Shown: positions 16,669 to 25,445, counted from the first letter of the stretch. The stretch is 64,000 bases of DNA from Haloglomus salinum (GCF_024298825.1 NZ_CP101153.1:3286001-3350000), one strand, 5' to 3'. Program-made: numbers and translations. Notes: generated by a model not told the origin, from the sequence alone.

Positions 16669-17310
16669 CTACGCCCCGTCCGCGTCCTCCTGTCGCTGCC
16701 GGTCCTCGGCCGTGTAGCCGCCGACCGACCCCTCCCGGCGCGCCTCGCTGATGTTGCGCGAGGTGGAGGCGTACGCCTCCTCTGCGCCCTCGCCGCTGTG
16801 GGACATGTCCAGCGACTTGTCCCGGTCGATGCCCATCTCCGCGGCCGTGAGCGCGGCGTCCTGGTTCGCCCCGATGAAGAGGAACTCCCAGTCGTGCTCC
16901 TCGCGGTACTCCTCGACGAGGTCGCGGACGCGCTCCTGTGGCGTCTCGGAGGCGTTCTCGCGGCCGTCGGTCAGGACGACCACGACGACCGTCCCCGGCC
17001 GGACCTTCTTCGGGAGCTGGCGGATATGCTCGTCCGTCTCCGTGACCGCCGTCGTGATTGCGTCGTGGAGTGCCGTCTGTCCGCCGGGTGTGTACGTCTC
17101 CTCGTCGAGCTCCGGGGCGTCGCCGATTGGCCGCCCCTCGTACACCTGCGTGACGCCGGAGTTGAAATCGTACAGCGTCACCGACGCGCGGCCCGGTTCC
17201 GCCTGCTGGTCCGCGAGGAACGTGTTGAAGCCGCCGATGGTGTCCTCGCGGATCTTCGACATCGAGCCGGACGAGTCGAGTACGAACGTGACGTGTGTCT
17301 TCTGTGTCAT
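16669..17310 (-). CDS. von Willebrand factor A domain protein
   Basis: A 213-residue cytoplasmic vWA protein. The metal-ion-dependent adhesion site is intact: D12, S14 and S16 in VLDSSGSMS, the Thr/Gly loop TPGGQTALHDAI, and the Asp in VVVLTDGRENASE. The fold runs to about residue 165 (FLFIGANQDAA), after which the tail (TSRNISEARREGSVGGYTAE) looks flexible. vWA proteins of this kind usually scaffold complexes, for instance with MoxR-type ATPases. Here the neighbours are a HEAT-repeat protein (stop 99 bases upstream) and a small helical protein, so a protein-protein interaction role is likely. Confidence 0.88.
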   Translation of the reverse strand: MTQKTHVTFVLDSSGSMSKIREDTIGGFNTFLADQQAEPGRASVTLYDFNSGVTQVYEGRPIGDAPELDEETYTPGGQTALHDAITTAVTETDEHIRQLPKKVRPGTVVVVVLTDGRENASETPQERVRDLVEEYREEHDWEFLFIGANQDAALTAAEMGIDRDKSLDMSHSGEGAEEAYASTSRNISEARREGSVGGYTAEDRQRQEDADGA

Positions 17311-17409
17311 GAGTGGTCTCCCTCGGTTGCCGCCCGCAGCCGTCCGCGTGTTCGCCGCACTGTGCCGTTCGCCGTCCTCGCTGCCCGCGTCCGTTCCGCG
17401 GGACGCACC

Positions 17410-19179
17410 TCACACGGGCCCGCCCGCTATCTCCGCGACGGCCCACTGTGCCCGTTTGCGGACCTGCTCGTCGTCGTCCTCGACCGCCAGGTCGCGCAGG
17501 GCCTCGAGCGACGCCTCGTCCTCGAGATGGCCGAGCGCCCAGCACGCGTTCACCCGGACGAGTCGGTGCTCGTCGGCCAACAGCGGCCGGAGCCGGTCCA
17601 GGTGCTCGCGCGCCCGGTCGGGCAGGTCCTCCGCAACGCGGGCCATCGCCGCCGAACCGTTGACCCGCGTGAAGTCGTCCTCGGCCGATAGCAGTCCCGC
17701 CACCGTGTCCACGTGAGGTTCGATGTGGTCGGCGTGGAGCCGGGACACCTCCCACAGGAGGCCGGTCGCGTTGTTCCGGAGCTTCGGGTGCTCGGACTCG
17801 AGCAGGGCTGCGACTTCGTCGACGAGGCCGAGTGCGACGGTCGGGTTCTCGTTCGCCACGCGTCCGAGCGCCGCCGTCGCACTGAGCCGTGCGCCGGGAC
17901 TGAGCGACTCGTCGGCCAGCACCTCCCCGAGCGCCGGCGCGGCAGGCTCCACCGCCCACGGTGACTCCGCCGCCAGGAGCGACAGGGCGTGCGCCGCGTG
18001 GTGGGTCGCGACCCGGTCCTCCAGCAGCGTCGCGAGCGATGGCACCGCGTCGACCACGTCGTCCGGGTCGGCCTCCGCTATCGGCACGATGCAGGACGCC
18101 GCCTGCTTCCGGACCGCGTCGTCCGTCCCTGTCAGGTACTCCGTGACCGCGTCCGACAGGGGCGCGATGTCCGCGGCGTCGGCCTCCCCGATGGACGCCA
18201 CGGCCGACAGTGCGTGACCGGGCTCGGCACAGCCGCCCTCGAGGAGTGACCGCAGAATCGGCAGTGCGGGCGTACACTCCGCCGGCCGTGCAGCGGCCGT
18301 GTGGCGGAGAGCCGCGAGCGCCGCGGCCTGTGGCGTCTCGTCCTCCCGGTCGAGCAGCGCCAGCACGCGCGAGACATCGACAGCGAACGGGTTGTCCGCC
18401 GCGAGGTCAGCGAACGCCGTGGCCTGTTCGACGGGGTCGTCCGTCGCCGGCAGGTACGCCTCGGTCGGCGGGTCGACGACGTGGACCGCCTCTATGTCCC
18501 GGACCAGCACGTCGAACCGCTCGCGGTCCGGGGCGGCTGGGTGACACCGCAGCACCGGGGCCGCCGCCGGCCGGTCGAGGGTCCGCTGGTCCAGCGAGAG
18601 GTTGCGGCAGAGGACCGACCGCTCGGTGCCGTCCTCTGTGTATGCGAGTTCGAACCCGGGCGCGTCGGCGTGTTCGTCGAGCCACGCATCGAGGTGGGCC
18701 GCATCAACCGGCGTAGTGCCGGCCGACCGGACCCCTCCGTCTCCCACCCGGTCGCGGACCCACGGGAGCGCCGGGTCGATCTCCCCGCGCTCGACGGCCG
18801 GGACGAACTCCCACGCGTGGTAGTGGTCCCAGCCGTCGACGTCGCTCAGGTCGATGTCGTCGACCACGACGTAGCCGTCGGCCTCCGGATGCAGGTCCGC
18901 GATGAGTCCGAGCCGCTCCCGACGCTTCGGGAACCGCTCGTACCGCCCGTCGCGGCGCTTCTCGCCGAGCCACCGGTCCCAGTCGTCCGGGTGCATCCCC
19001 ACGATGTCGACGACGCCTGGGATGGCGGCCTCCGCAGCGAGGTCCTGATTGCCGATGGCGTAGACCGCGTGTTCGGTGCCGTGTGCGAGCTCGCGCACCC
19101 ACTCCAGCGGGACCGCCTCCCGCCGTGGGTGCGCGTTCACGTCCACGGTCCAGTCGCGGTCGAACGCGAACACCAGCAT
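17410..19179 (-). CDS. HAD-like N-terminal domain plus HEAT-repeat protein
   Basis: A 589-residue protein. ATG 19179 starts MLVFAFDRDWTVDVNAHPRR; D7 and D9 sit where HAD-superfamily phosphatases keep their catalytic Asp pair. The HAD-like part, with IGNQDLAAEAAIPG and YVVVDDIDLSDVDGWDHYHA, fills about 1-120. After a linker domain come repeated helical pairs, about 330-585, such as AALRHTAAARPAECTPALP, AVRKQAASCIVPIAEADPDD and LVRVNACWALGHLEDEASLE, each roughly 38-40 residues, typical of HEAT repeats. It heads an operon with the vWA protein. Haloarchaea often carry this architecture; its substrate is unknown. Confidence 0.85.
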   Translation of the reverse strand: MLVFAFDRDWTVDVNAHPRREAVPLEWVRELAHGTEHAVYAIGNQDLAAEAAIPGVVDIVGMHPDDWDRWLGEKRRDGRYERFPKRRERLGLIADLHPEADGYVVVDDIDLSDVDGWDHYHAWEFVPAVERGEIDPALPWVRDRVGDGGVRSAGTTPVDAAHLDAWLDEHADAPGFELAYTEDGTERSVLCRNLSLDQRTLDRPAAAPVLRCHPAAPDRERFDVLVRDIEAVHVVDPPTEAYLPATDDPVEQATAFADLAADNPFAVDVSRVLALLDREDETPQAAALAALRHTAAARPAECTPALPILRSLLEGGCAEPGHALSAVASIGEADAADIAPLSDAVTEYLTGTDDAVRKQAASCIVPIAEADPDDVVDAVPSLATLLEDRVATHHAAHALSLLAAESPWAVEPAAPALGEVLADESLSPGARLSATAALGRVANENPTVALGLVDEVAALLESEHPKLRNNATGLLWEVSRLHADHIEPHVDTVAGLLSAEDDFTRVNGSAAMARVAEDLPDRAREHLDRLRPLLADEHRLVRVNACWALGHLEDEASLEALRDLAVEDDDEQVRKRAQWAVAEIAGGPV

Positions 19180-19605
19180 CAGTCGTCCCCCCACGGTGCG
19201 ACGATGTGGTGCCGAACTGCGGTCGGTGCCTGCGACGGGCGATTCCCCTCCCCTCGACGCGTGTTCTCGTTCACTGTAGCCGGTTGCTCGGTGTCTCTCC
19301 CCCCGACACCGGTCGGGCATTCGACCACGATTCCCCCAGCCCCTCGTCAGCTTCCAACATCGGAGTGTGCTTTCTGGCACCTCCGCACGCACTAGTATGC
19401 ACTATGGAGGTATAAATGCTTCGTATAGTGTGGCTAAATTGCGGATTGTGTGGATGTTATCTACACCGCAATGACCGTATTCTGGGCGTGGCGGACCAGG
19501 TGACCGGAAAGCGCGAGATATAGGTGGAATATCGGCATCGTGGCGTCCACGCGTTGGGCACAACACCCATTACAGTGCAGTTCGTGGCATGGGCAGACAC
19601 GTGCT
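19180..19605. promoter_or_regulatory. Divergent intergenic region with TATA elements and inverted repeats
   Basis: 426 bases without a gene. From about 19390 the composition becomes AT-rich. TATAAAT is at 19411-19417, flanked by CACTAT (19400-19405) and ATAGTG (19425-19430). A second inverted repeat has seven-base arms ATTGCGG (19438-19444) and CCGCAAT (19466-19472), with inner near-complements GTGTGGAT and ATCTACAC. This is much more structure than around other promoters in the window and probably marks regulator binding for the AAA+ ATPase gene, the HEAT operon, or both. Confidence 0.5.
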
Positions 19606-21168
19606 ATGACCTTCGACGCTGCCGAGGACGCGCTCCTCCGGGCCCTCGGGGAACACAACCCGTGGTGGGAGCCGGGCGGGGAGGCCTTCGACCTCCCGGA
19701 CCGGGCCAAGAGCGACTTCTACCACCTCGCACGGCCGGACGGCCCAGGCAGCCAGTTCGAGGACCAGCGCCTCCTCGGACTCGTCGGTCGTCGCGGGGTC
19801 GGGAAGACGACACTCCTGAAGCAGTTCATCGCGCACCGCATCGAGGACGGTGCGGATCCGGAGCAGTTCTGCTACGTCCCGTTCGGTGCGGACCCGCTCT
19901 ACCAGCTCCAGTCGGACGAGGGGCTCCGGCAGGCCATCCGCTACTACGAGGGGCGCATCCTCGGTCGGGTCGAGGACCCGACGCCGCACTTCGTCTTCCT
20001 CGACGACGTCCATCTCGTCGAGCATCCGAGCAAGCCGAAGGTGGAGGGGTGGGGGACGCCGGTCGCCGACATGCTCGACGCGGCACCCGGTCGCCACGTC
20101 GTCGTGACCGCCAACGCCGGGGTCCAGATCGACCGCGAACTGGAGCGGGTGGACTTCCCCCCGGACGCGGCAGCGACTCAGCCCATCCTCCCCGAGAAGT
20201 TCCGCGACCACTGCTACACGCTCTATCCCGAACTCGAACGGGGCGACACGCGGGTCAGTCCGACCCCCATCCGCGAGGGCGACGGGAGCCTCCCGGACGC
20301 CCTCGAGGCCGGCGACCCAGGGGCGCTGGCCGAGACGCTGCGGTCCCAGTACGACCGCGTCTCCGCCGTCGAACGCCGCATCCAGTCGCAGGTCGTCCAC
20401 TACCTCGCGGTCGGTGGCGTCGTCGGGTATGCCACCGACGGCCCGGTCGAGTCGGCCGCCGAACTCGCGCCCGAGGCCTACACCCGACTCCGTGACGACG
20501 TCCGGGACGCCCTCTACCAGGACGTCCCCGGTTTCGAATCCGTCCAGACCATCGCCGACCTCGAACGGCTCTGCGCGCTCGCGGCCCGCAACCGGGGGGT
20601 CGAACCGGTCCGCTACCAGCGGCTCGTCGACCTGTTCGACGTTGACCGCCGGACCATCACGGACAGCTACCTCCCCGCGCTCGAACAGCTCTACCTCCTC
20701 ACGGGCGTCACCGAGTACGACAACAGCCGGCCCCGCTCCGTTCGGCTCTACCTCCGCGACACGGGGCTCGTGACCGCGCTGACCGACGGGGACGCGCGTG
20801 GCGTCCTCAACGACTTCGGCCGCGAGGCCGCGCTCGCACGCGTCGCGGCCTTCGACCACACGATGCGGTTCGCGTACGGGCTCGCGGCCGCGCAGGGTAC
20901 CGACGCCGACCCCGAGGTCACGTTCTGGCGCGGTCGGAGCGGCGAGGTGGATTTCGTCTTCGAGGTCGACGGGACTCCCCTCCCCATCGGGCTCTCCTAT
21001 CGGCCGTCCGGCGAGGATGCCGCGGCTGCGGTCCGCGAGTTCGTCGAGACGTACGACACCCCGTTCGGCATCGTCCTCACGGGGGACTCCGTCGGCACCG
21101 TCCGTCCCATCACCGTCGAGGACGAACTGGTCCGACTGCCGTACTGGTTCTACCTGCTGCTGTGTTGA
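19606..21168 (+). CDS. AAA+ ATPase with DUF4143-like C-terminal domain
   Basis: A 520-residue ATPase. Walker A is GRRGVGKTT (61-69) and Walker B is FVFLDDVHL (129-137, D133/D134). A sensor-like VVTANAG follows at about 165. A winged-helix segment spans roughly 345-395 (RYQRLVDLFDVDRRTITDSY). The C-terminal domain (about 425-515) resembles the nuclease-like fold of DUF4143 proteins: WRGRSGEVDFVFEVDG keeps E and D, but the expected E-x-K of a PD-(D/E)XK site reads IGLSYR, so it is probably inactive as a nuclease. Bacterial relatives are often called ATPases of toxin-antitoxin-like systems. It is a single gene with an unusually structured promoter region. Confidence 0.85.
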   Translation: MTFDAAEDALLRALGEHNPWWEPGGEAFDLPDRAKSDFYHLARPDGPGSQFEDQRLLGLVGRRGVGKTTLLKQFIAHRIEDGADPEQFCYVPFGADPLYQLQSDEGLRQAIRYYEGRILGRVEDPTPHFVFLDDVHLVEHPSKPKVEGWGTPVADMLDAAPGRHVVVTANAGVQIDRELERVDFPPDAAATQPILPEKFRDHCYTLYPELERGDTRVSPTPIREGDGSLPDALEAGDPGALAETLRSQYDRVSAVERRIQSQVVHYLAVGGVVGYATDGPVESAAELAPEAYTRLRDDVRDALYQDVPGFESVQTIADLERLCALAARNRGVEPVRYQRLVDLFDVDRRTITDSYLPALEQLYLLTGVTEYDNSRPRSVRLYLRDTGLVTALTDGDARGVLNDFGREAALARVAAFDHTMRFAYGLAAAQGTDADPEVTFWRGRSGEVDFVFEVDGTPLPIGLSYRPSGEDAAAAVREFVETYDTPFGIVLTGDSVGTVRPITVEDELVRLPYWFYLLLC

Positions 21169-21239
21169 GTTCCTCGACCAGCAGCTCCAGCGCCGGTCGA
21201 CCGGACTGACGAGGCGGCGGGCCGAACAGAACTGCCGGC

Positions 21240-21689
21240 TCAGTCCTCGTTCCGCCCGGCGTAGACGCCCTCGGGTGCCTCCGCCTCGGTCTGTGCGGTG
21301 GACTCGATGTCGGCGCCGAACTCGTCGATGCAGTCCCGGGCACCCTCGGTCCACTCGGTGAGCGCGTCGTGCATCCGTTCGCGGAGCACCGGCAGGGGTG
21401 TCGGGCTGTATCGGTAGACGTGGCCGCCCTCCTCGAGGAGGACACGGCGTCGCTCGGCGAACCCACGCTCGCGGAGCGTCCGGAGCGACCGGTTCACGTT
21501 CGAACGGTCACGGCCCAGTTCCTCGGCGACCTCGGCCGCCGAGCTATCGGGGACTCGTAACAGGCCCAGGTACGCGCTACTCTCGCTCGCCCGGAGTCCG
21601 AAGACGGCGCTCAGGACGGTCTCCAGGTCAGGGGGGTCGACCGGCAGTGTCTCGGCCGTCGTGTCTCGGCCGGGCTCGGAAACAGTCAT
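21240..21689 (-). CDS. TrmB-like helix-turn-helix regulator
   Basis: A 149-residue regulator from ATG 21689; an in-frame ATG at 21710 would add seven residues. A winged helix lies at about 25-95: LSAVFGLRASESSAYLGLLR, SAAEVAEELGRDRSNVNRSL, then RTLRERGFAERRRVLLEEGG and VYRYSPTPL as the wing. The C-terminal part (about 100-149) is an acidic helix that may mediate dimerisation. The shape matches stand-alone TrmB/Lrs14-type haloarchaeal regulators. It converges on the AAA+ ATPase gene with 71 bases between the stops. The target is unknown. Confidence 0.8.
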   Translation of the reverse strand: MTVSEPGRDTTAETLPVDPPDLETVLSAVFGLRASESSAYLGLLRVPDSSAAEVAEELGRDRSNVNRSLRTLRERGFAERRRVLLEEGGHVYRYSPTPLPVLRERMHDALTEWTEGARDCIDEFGADIESTAQTEAEAPEGVYAGRNED

Positions 21690-21778
21690 GTACGTCACGT
21701 CGGTCAGCACCGCTCAAACCAGTTTTCCGGGCTCAGTGGGGATTCTCACCCAAGACTCTCTAGATTCTCACCGCACTC

Positions 21779-22345
21779 TCAGTCGCCACCCCAGCAGCGC
21801 ACTGTCCGGCCCGACCGGAGGCCGGCCGTCGGCGTCGCGCCGAAGTTGTCCTCGGCGCGGACCAGCCGGTCCTCGGTCACCGTGTACACGACCGGGATGG
21901 CGGCCCCGTCACCGTGGACGATGGTCGCGGTCTGGTTCCCCTCGGCGGGGCCGCCGTACCACGTGTTCGTCCGCGAGGTGAGCCGGACGCGGTAGCCGCT
22001 CTCGGTCGCCGTGACGGTGACGTCCGAGACGATCACCGTGACACGCTTCGTCTTCGGGTAGAGTTCCTGATTCCGGGACCAGGCCTGCTCGAACGCCACC
22101 ACGTACGAACGGACCGACGACTCGTCCCACGTCTCGGGACGGTCGGGGTAGGGGCTCGGCTCGACGTTGTCCCGGATGGGGTCGGTCGGGCTCTGCCGGT
22201 CCTCGGTACACGGCACGGGGGACGGCGTCGGCGTCGTGTCGGCACCGGCAGGCGATGCCGGCGAGCCACCACCGAGCGGACCGCCGACGCAGCCTGCAAG
22301 CGTGACGGCGAGGAGCAGTGCGAGCGTCGTTCGTCTGGAGGGCAT
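21779..22345 (-). CDS. Small haloarchaeal lipoprotein
   Basis: A 188-residue exported lipoprotein with signal MPSRRTTLALLLAVTLAGC (lipid Cys 19), a Gly/Pro/Ser linker, and an alpha+beta mature domain: WDESSVRSYVVAFEQAWSRN, then VTVIVSDVTVTATESGYRVR and PVVYTVTEDRLVRAE. This arrangement of a helix followed by a curved beta sheet resembles NTF2-like or PepSY-like domains common among haloarchaeal lipoproteins, but no function is known. Single gene; its stop lies 90 bases upstream of the TrmB-like gene, on the same strand. Confidence 0.75.
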   Translation of the reverse strand: MPSRRTTLALLLAVTLAGCVGGPLGGGSPASPAGADTTPTPSPVPCTEDRQSPTDPIRDNVEPSPYPDRPETWDESSVRSYVVAFEQAWSRNQELYPKTKRVTVIVSDVTVTATESGYRVRLTSRTNTWYGGPAEGNQTATIVHGDGAAIPVVYTVTEDRLVRAEDNFGATPTAGLRSGRTVRCWGGD

Positions 22346-22524
22346 ACGAGGACCATCGGCACGACCCGGAAAGGGCCTTCAGATGACACAAAGGGCTGTT
22401 TGAGTCTTTCCGAGTGGAGGGCTCTCTTCACGATAGAATCGCAGAATTATCGTTATAGCGGCGCAGTAATACATCTACGGGCCATTTTAATCAGAAACGC
22501 TCCATTGCCCATCCCACGCAGCCG

Positions 22525-22689
22525 TCAGCCCATCTTCTCGAACGACTCCTCGCATGAGTTACAGTAGTGGATGGACTTGCAGAGCGACGGCCCTCGCGGG
22601 TGCTCCCGGGTCGTCTCCTCGGAGCCGCAGTACGGGCACGTCGCCGGGCCATCACTCGCGACGTCGACGCTCGGGTCGAGCCGCCTCAT
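22525..22689 (-). CDS. Stand-alone PaaD zinc ribbon (split from paaD)
   Basis: A 54-residue protein: zinc-binding C18/C21 (CPYCGSEET) and C43/C46 (YCNSCEESFEKMG), joined by TTREHPRGPSLCKSIHY. This is the C-terminal zinc ribbon that bacterial PaaD proteins carry after their MIP18 domain; the FGSTxxKSLYxCxxCxEPF pattern is recognisable. Here it is a separate gene whose ATG overlaps the paaD stop (ATGA), so it is cotranslated as the last gene of the paa operon. It should help mature the phenylacetyl-CoA epoxidase, as PaaD does, though the exact role of PaaD is itself only partly known. Confidence 0.85.
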   Translation of the reverse strand: MRRLDPSVDVASDGPATCPYCGSEETTREHPRGPSLCKSIHYCNSCEESFEKMG

Positions 22690-23144
22690 ATCGACACCCC
22701 GAACTCACGGAGCGCCTCGCGCCCCTCCTCGGTCACCATCTCGACGCTCCACTCCGGCGACCACACGAGGTTGACGAGCGCGTCCTCGACGCCGTCGACG
22801 CTCTCGACGGCCCGCTCGACGCTGCTCAGCAGGTAGTCGCGGGCCGGACAGCCCGTGTACGTCAGCGTCATGTCGACCCGGGCCTCGCCGCTCGCGCTGT
22901 CGACGTAGACGTTGTAGATGAGCCCGAGATCGACGATGGAGACGGGCATCTCCGGGTCCTCGACCTCGTACAGGACATCCCACACCCTTCGCTCGATGCC
23001 GCTCGCCCCTTCGCCCGTCCGCGGGAGGTCCGGGTGGCCCGTGCCCGCGCTGTACTCGGTGTAGCTACAGTAGCGCGGTTCGCCCTCGAACGTCTCGTCC
23101 GGGAGGTCGGCCCCGGCCTCGTCCGGTCGCTCGGCGTCGCTCAT
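22686..23144 (-). CDS. paaD: Phenylacetyl-CoA epoxidase accessory protein PaaD (MIP18 domain)
   Basis: A 152-residue MIP18-family protein from ATG 23144, which overlaps the paaC stop (ATGA). After an acidic lead with a C-Y-S-Y-T-E-Y segment (about 30-36), the domain reads ERRVWDVLYEVEDPEMPVSI, VDLGLIYNVYVDSASGEARV, LTYTGCPARDYLLSSVERAV and LVWSPEWSVEMVTEEGREAL. The Cys in TGCP and the DPE-P motif are the family hallmarks, linked to iron-sulfur or iron insertion. The C-terminal zinc ribbon present in bacterial PaaD is missing and is encoded by the next gene instead. Confidence 0.92.
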   Translation of the reverse strand: MSDAERPDEAGADLPDETFEGEPRYCSYTEYSAGTGHPDLPRTGEGASGIERRVWDVLYEVEDPEMPVSIVDLGLIYNVYVDSASGEARVDMTLTYTGCPARDYLLSSVERAVESVDGVEDALVNLVWSPEWSVEMVTEEGREALREFGVSI

Positions 23145-24070
23145 CGCGACGCACCCCCGGCGTTCCCGCCGTCTGCATCGTCCGGGTCCGCCATCAGCCG
23201 CGGTGCGTCCCGGCGGTCCAGTTGCCGGTAGGTGAACGTCAGCTCGTCGTAGAGGTCCGGCCACGCGTCGGTGTGGGCCCCGGCCCGCCCACGCTCGGGC
23301 GGCAGGAGGGCGTCCACGGCGTCCGGGTCCGCGTCGGCGGGAACGGGTGTGGAGAGCCCGAGGTCGGTCAGGAATGGAACGACCGCCTCCAGCCACGCCT
23401 GGCGGAGCTCCGAGAGTGGCGTCGGCCGCACGCCCAGTTCGACGATATCCGGCTCCCGGGCCGTCGGCGTGAACAGCGTCAGCGCGTGCGGGAACAGTCG
23501 GTCGAGCGCCTCCTGCACCCGGCGTCGACCGTTCTCGGGGTTCGCGTCGCCGCGTCCCTCGGCCAGCCGCTCCAGCCAGTTGCGAGCGTGTTCGCGGTGG
23601 TAGTGCTCCTCGCCCTGGACCTTGCCGACGCGGTCGGCGATGCGGGGGTACTCCGTCTCGGTGAGCGCGTCGAGGCGCAGTGCCTCGAACTCGTCGTAGA
23701 GGACCCCGCGAACGATGGCGTCGGCCCAGTCACCGCGCTCGAAGGGGCGTTCGACCAGCGTCGCGTGGTGGAAGTCTTCCGGCGGCCGCTCCCAGATGAG
23801 TTCGGACTCGGTGTAGCCGAAGTCCTCCAGCAGGTCGTACCAGAGCCGCGCGTGGCCGAGTTCGTCCTGTGCGATGTTCGCGACCGCGAGGTCGCTCTCC
23901 AGGGTGGGCCCGCGGACCTGCCACTCCGTGTATCGCTCGGCGAGCACGAACTCGTCGTCGGCGAGCGCGCGCAGGCACGCTTCCACGGCCGCCTGCTCGC
24001 GCTCGGACAGGTCGTCCGGCAGCCCGAGGTCGTACTCGCGGTCCCATGGGTGCGTCTCGTCTGTCGCCAT
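23141..24070 (-). CDS. paaC: Phenylacetyl-CoA epoxidase structural subunit PaaC
   Basis: A 309-residue ferritin-like subunit that pairs with PaaA in the ring-epoxidising complex of aerobic phenylacetate degradation. Helices carry LADDEFVLAERYTEWQVRG, NIAQDELGHARLWYDLLEDF, VLYDEFEALRLDAL and VGKVQGEEHYHREHARNWLE, the usual PaaC landmarks. PaaC in bacteria does not itself bind the catalytic iron pair but stabilises PaaA. Its start and the paaB stop share one base (TGATG), and its stop overlaps the paaD start, so paaBCD and the zinc ribbon are tightly coupled. Confidence 0.93.
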   Translation of the reverse strand: MATDETHPWDREYDLGLPDDLSEREQAAVEACLRALADDEFVLAERYTEWQVRGPTLESDLAVANIAQDELGHARLWYDLLEDFGYTESELIWERPPEDFHHATLVERPFERGDWADAIVRGVLYDEFEALRLDALTETEYPRIADRVGKVQGEEHYHREHARNWLERLAEGRGDANPENGRRRVQEALDRLFPHALTLFTPTAREPDIVELGVRPTPLSELRQAWLEAVVPFLTDLGLSTPVPADADPDAVDALLPPERGRAGAHTDAWPDLYDELTFTYRQLDRRDAPRLMADPDDADGGNAGGASR

Positions 24071-24420
24071 CAGTCGTCACCTCCCTGCTGGCGCCCCTCG
24101 GTCCGGCGACGGCGCGTGGACTCGGCCTCGGCCTGCTCGGCCTCGCTCTCCTCGATCTCCTCGGCCATCCGTCCCGTCGAGTAGTTGGTCGCCCAGCGGT
24201 ACTCTTTCTGCGTGGTGCCGCCCATCGCGACGCCGGGGTCATCGGCGTCCACCTCCTCGATTTCCGGCTTCGGCACGACCCACAGCGAGTTCGCCGGCTT
24301 CCGCCGGGCGTGGGCCACCTGCGCGAACAGGCGGGCCATCTCCTCGTCGGGTGCGTGGACGTTCCCGACGTGCGTGTGGTAATCCTTCTCCGTCTCCTGG
24401 CGGAACACTTCGAATATCAT
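24070..24420 (-). CDS. paaB: Phenylacetyl-CoA epoxidase subunit PaaB
   Basis: A 116-residue protein. The N-terminal part is the PaaB fold: MIFEVFRQETEKDYHTHVGN, VHAPDEEMARLFAQVAHARR, then KPANSLWVVPKPEIEEVD. PaaB bridges PaaA-PaaC heterodimers in the epoxidase. The C-terminal tail (about 85-116) is charged and disordered, EEIEESEAEQAEAESTRRRR, longer than in bacteria (about 95 residues) and of the acidic kind seen in halophilic proteins. It starts two bases after the paaA stop codon. Confidence 0.92.
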   Translation of the reverse strand: MIFEVFRQETEKDYHTHVGNVHAPDEEMARLFAQVAHARRKPANSLWVVPKPEIEEVDADDPGVAMGGTTQKEYRWATNYSTGRMAEEIEESEAEQAEAESTRRRRTEGRQQGGDD

Positions 24421-24422
24421 GG

Positions 24423-25361
24423 TCAGTCGGCGGTCGCGGGCGTCTCCCCGCCCGTGGGGGTGCTCTCGATGGCGTTCCGGACCCACTCGACGGCGTCCTG
24501 GCTCCGCCGGCGCTTGGCTATCTGGCCGCGGCCGGTCGGCAACTCGTTCTTTGCGACGGTGACGAACTCGTCCCAGTCCAGGTCCGCCTCGTACACCTCG
24601 TAGTGGTCCCGGTCCTCGTGGTACTCGACGCGGGGATACTCCGGAATCTCGAGGCCGTACTTCTCGGCCTTCGGGAGGTAGGCGTTGAGGAAGGCGTTCC
24701 GGAGCGCGTCGTTGCTCATCGTCTTCAGCCCCACCTCCTGCGAGAAGTCGTCGTGCGTCGACTGGTCGTCGGTCGGCCCGAAGAACTGGAGGATGCGGGG
24801 CCACCACTTCTCGAAGGCCTCCTGTAGTTTCTCCTGGTCGCGTCGGGTCCCGGTGGCCAGTTCCCGGAGGATGTCCTCGCCGTGTTTGATGTGGAACCCC
24901 TCCTCGAAGCAGATCTTGTCGATGGCGTGGGCGTACGGCTCCCAGCTCGTCCGCTTGAGCGAGGCCTGCCGGCGCATCGCCGCGCCGTCGACGAAGAACA
25001 TTATCATCGGCAGCTCGTACCAGTTGTCCAGCGGGTAGTGGAAGCAGTTGAGGAACTTCCCCTCGCCGTTCGCGAGTTCGTCGAGCATCTGCTCGCGGGT
25101 CTTCACGCCCAGGTTCTCGGCCGCCCGGTAGAGCAACTGCCCGTGGCCGATCTCGTCCTGTACCTGCGCACTGACCGCCAGCTTCCGGTCGAGGCTCGGC
25201 GCCTGCCGGATGAAGGGGCGCTCGATGTACGCGCCCATGATCTCGCTGTTGGCGTGGAACTGGATCATCCGCGTCGCCGCCTCGCGGTACTCCAGTGGCA
25301 TCTCGTCGGTGGGCCCGAACTGCCGGGGGCCCGCCCGCTCTTTAACCGTGGACAGGTCCAT
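24423..25361 (-). CDS. paaA: Phenylacetyl-CoA epoxidase catalytic subunit PaaA
   Basis: A 312-residue ferritin-like di-iron subunit that epoxidises the ring of phenylacetyl-CoA. Iron ligands are expected in HANSEIMGAY (Glu), QVQDEIGHGQLLYRAAE (Glu-x2-His) and the second pair CFEEGFHIKHGEDILREL. CoA-contacting and PaaA-specific blocks, FHYPLDNWYELPMIMFFVDG and RQASLKRTSWEPYAHAIDKI, are present. It heads the operon paaA-paaB-paaC-paaD-zinc ribbon; no PaaE reductase gene is in the window. Upstream on this strand GCATAAATATATGC (25370-25383) is AT-rich and nearly palindromic but lies closer to ATG 25361 than a TATA box for a leaderless message should. Confidence 0.94.
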   Translation of the reverse strand: MDLSTVKERAGPRQFGPTDEMPLEYREAATRMIQFHANSEIMGAYIERPFIRQAPSLDRKLAVSAQVQDEIGHGQLLYRAAENLGVKTREQMLDELANGEGKFLNCFHYPLDNWYELPMIMFFVDGAAMRRQASLKRTSWEPYAHAIDKICFEEGFHIKHGEDILRELATGTRRDQEKLQEAFEKWWPRILQFFGPTDDQSTHDDFSQEVGLKTMSNDALRNAFLNAYLPKAEKYGLEIPEYPRVEYHEDRDHYEVYEADLDWDEFVTVAKNELPTGRGQIAKRRRSQDAVEWVRNAIESTPTGGETPATAD

Positions 25362-25445
25362 ACCGGCATATATTTATGCGAGATGTGAACCGGTTGGCCC
25401 GTCCATGGGGCGGTATTAAATGCCTCCGCCACGTTACCGTGCCAC

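Noticed and set aside
16340-18277. 645-residue minus-strand open frame spanning the vWA gene
   Set aside because: Only its last 93 codons, from ATG 16621, read like a protein; the rest is antisense-frame noise over the vWA and HEAT genes.
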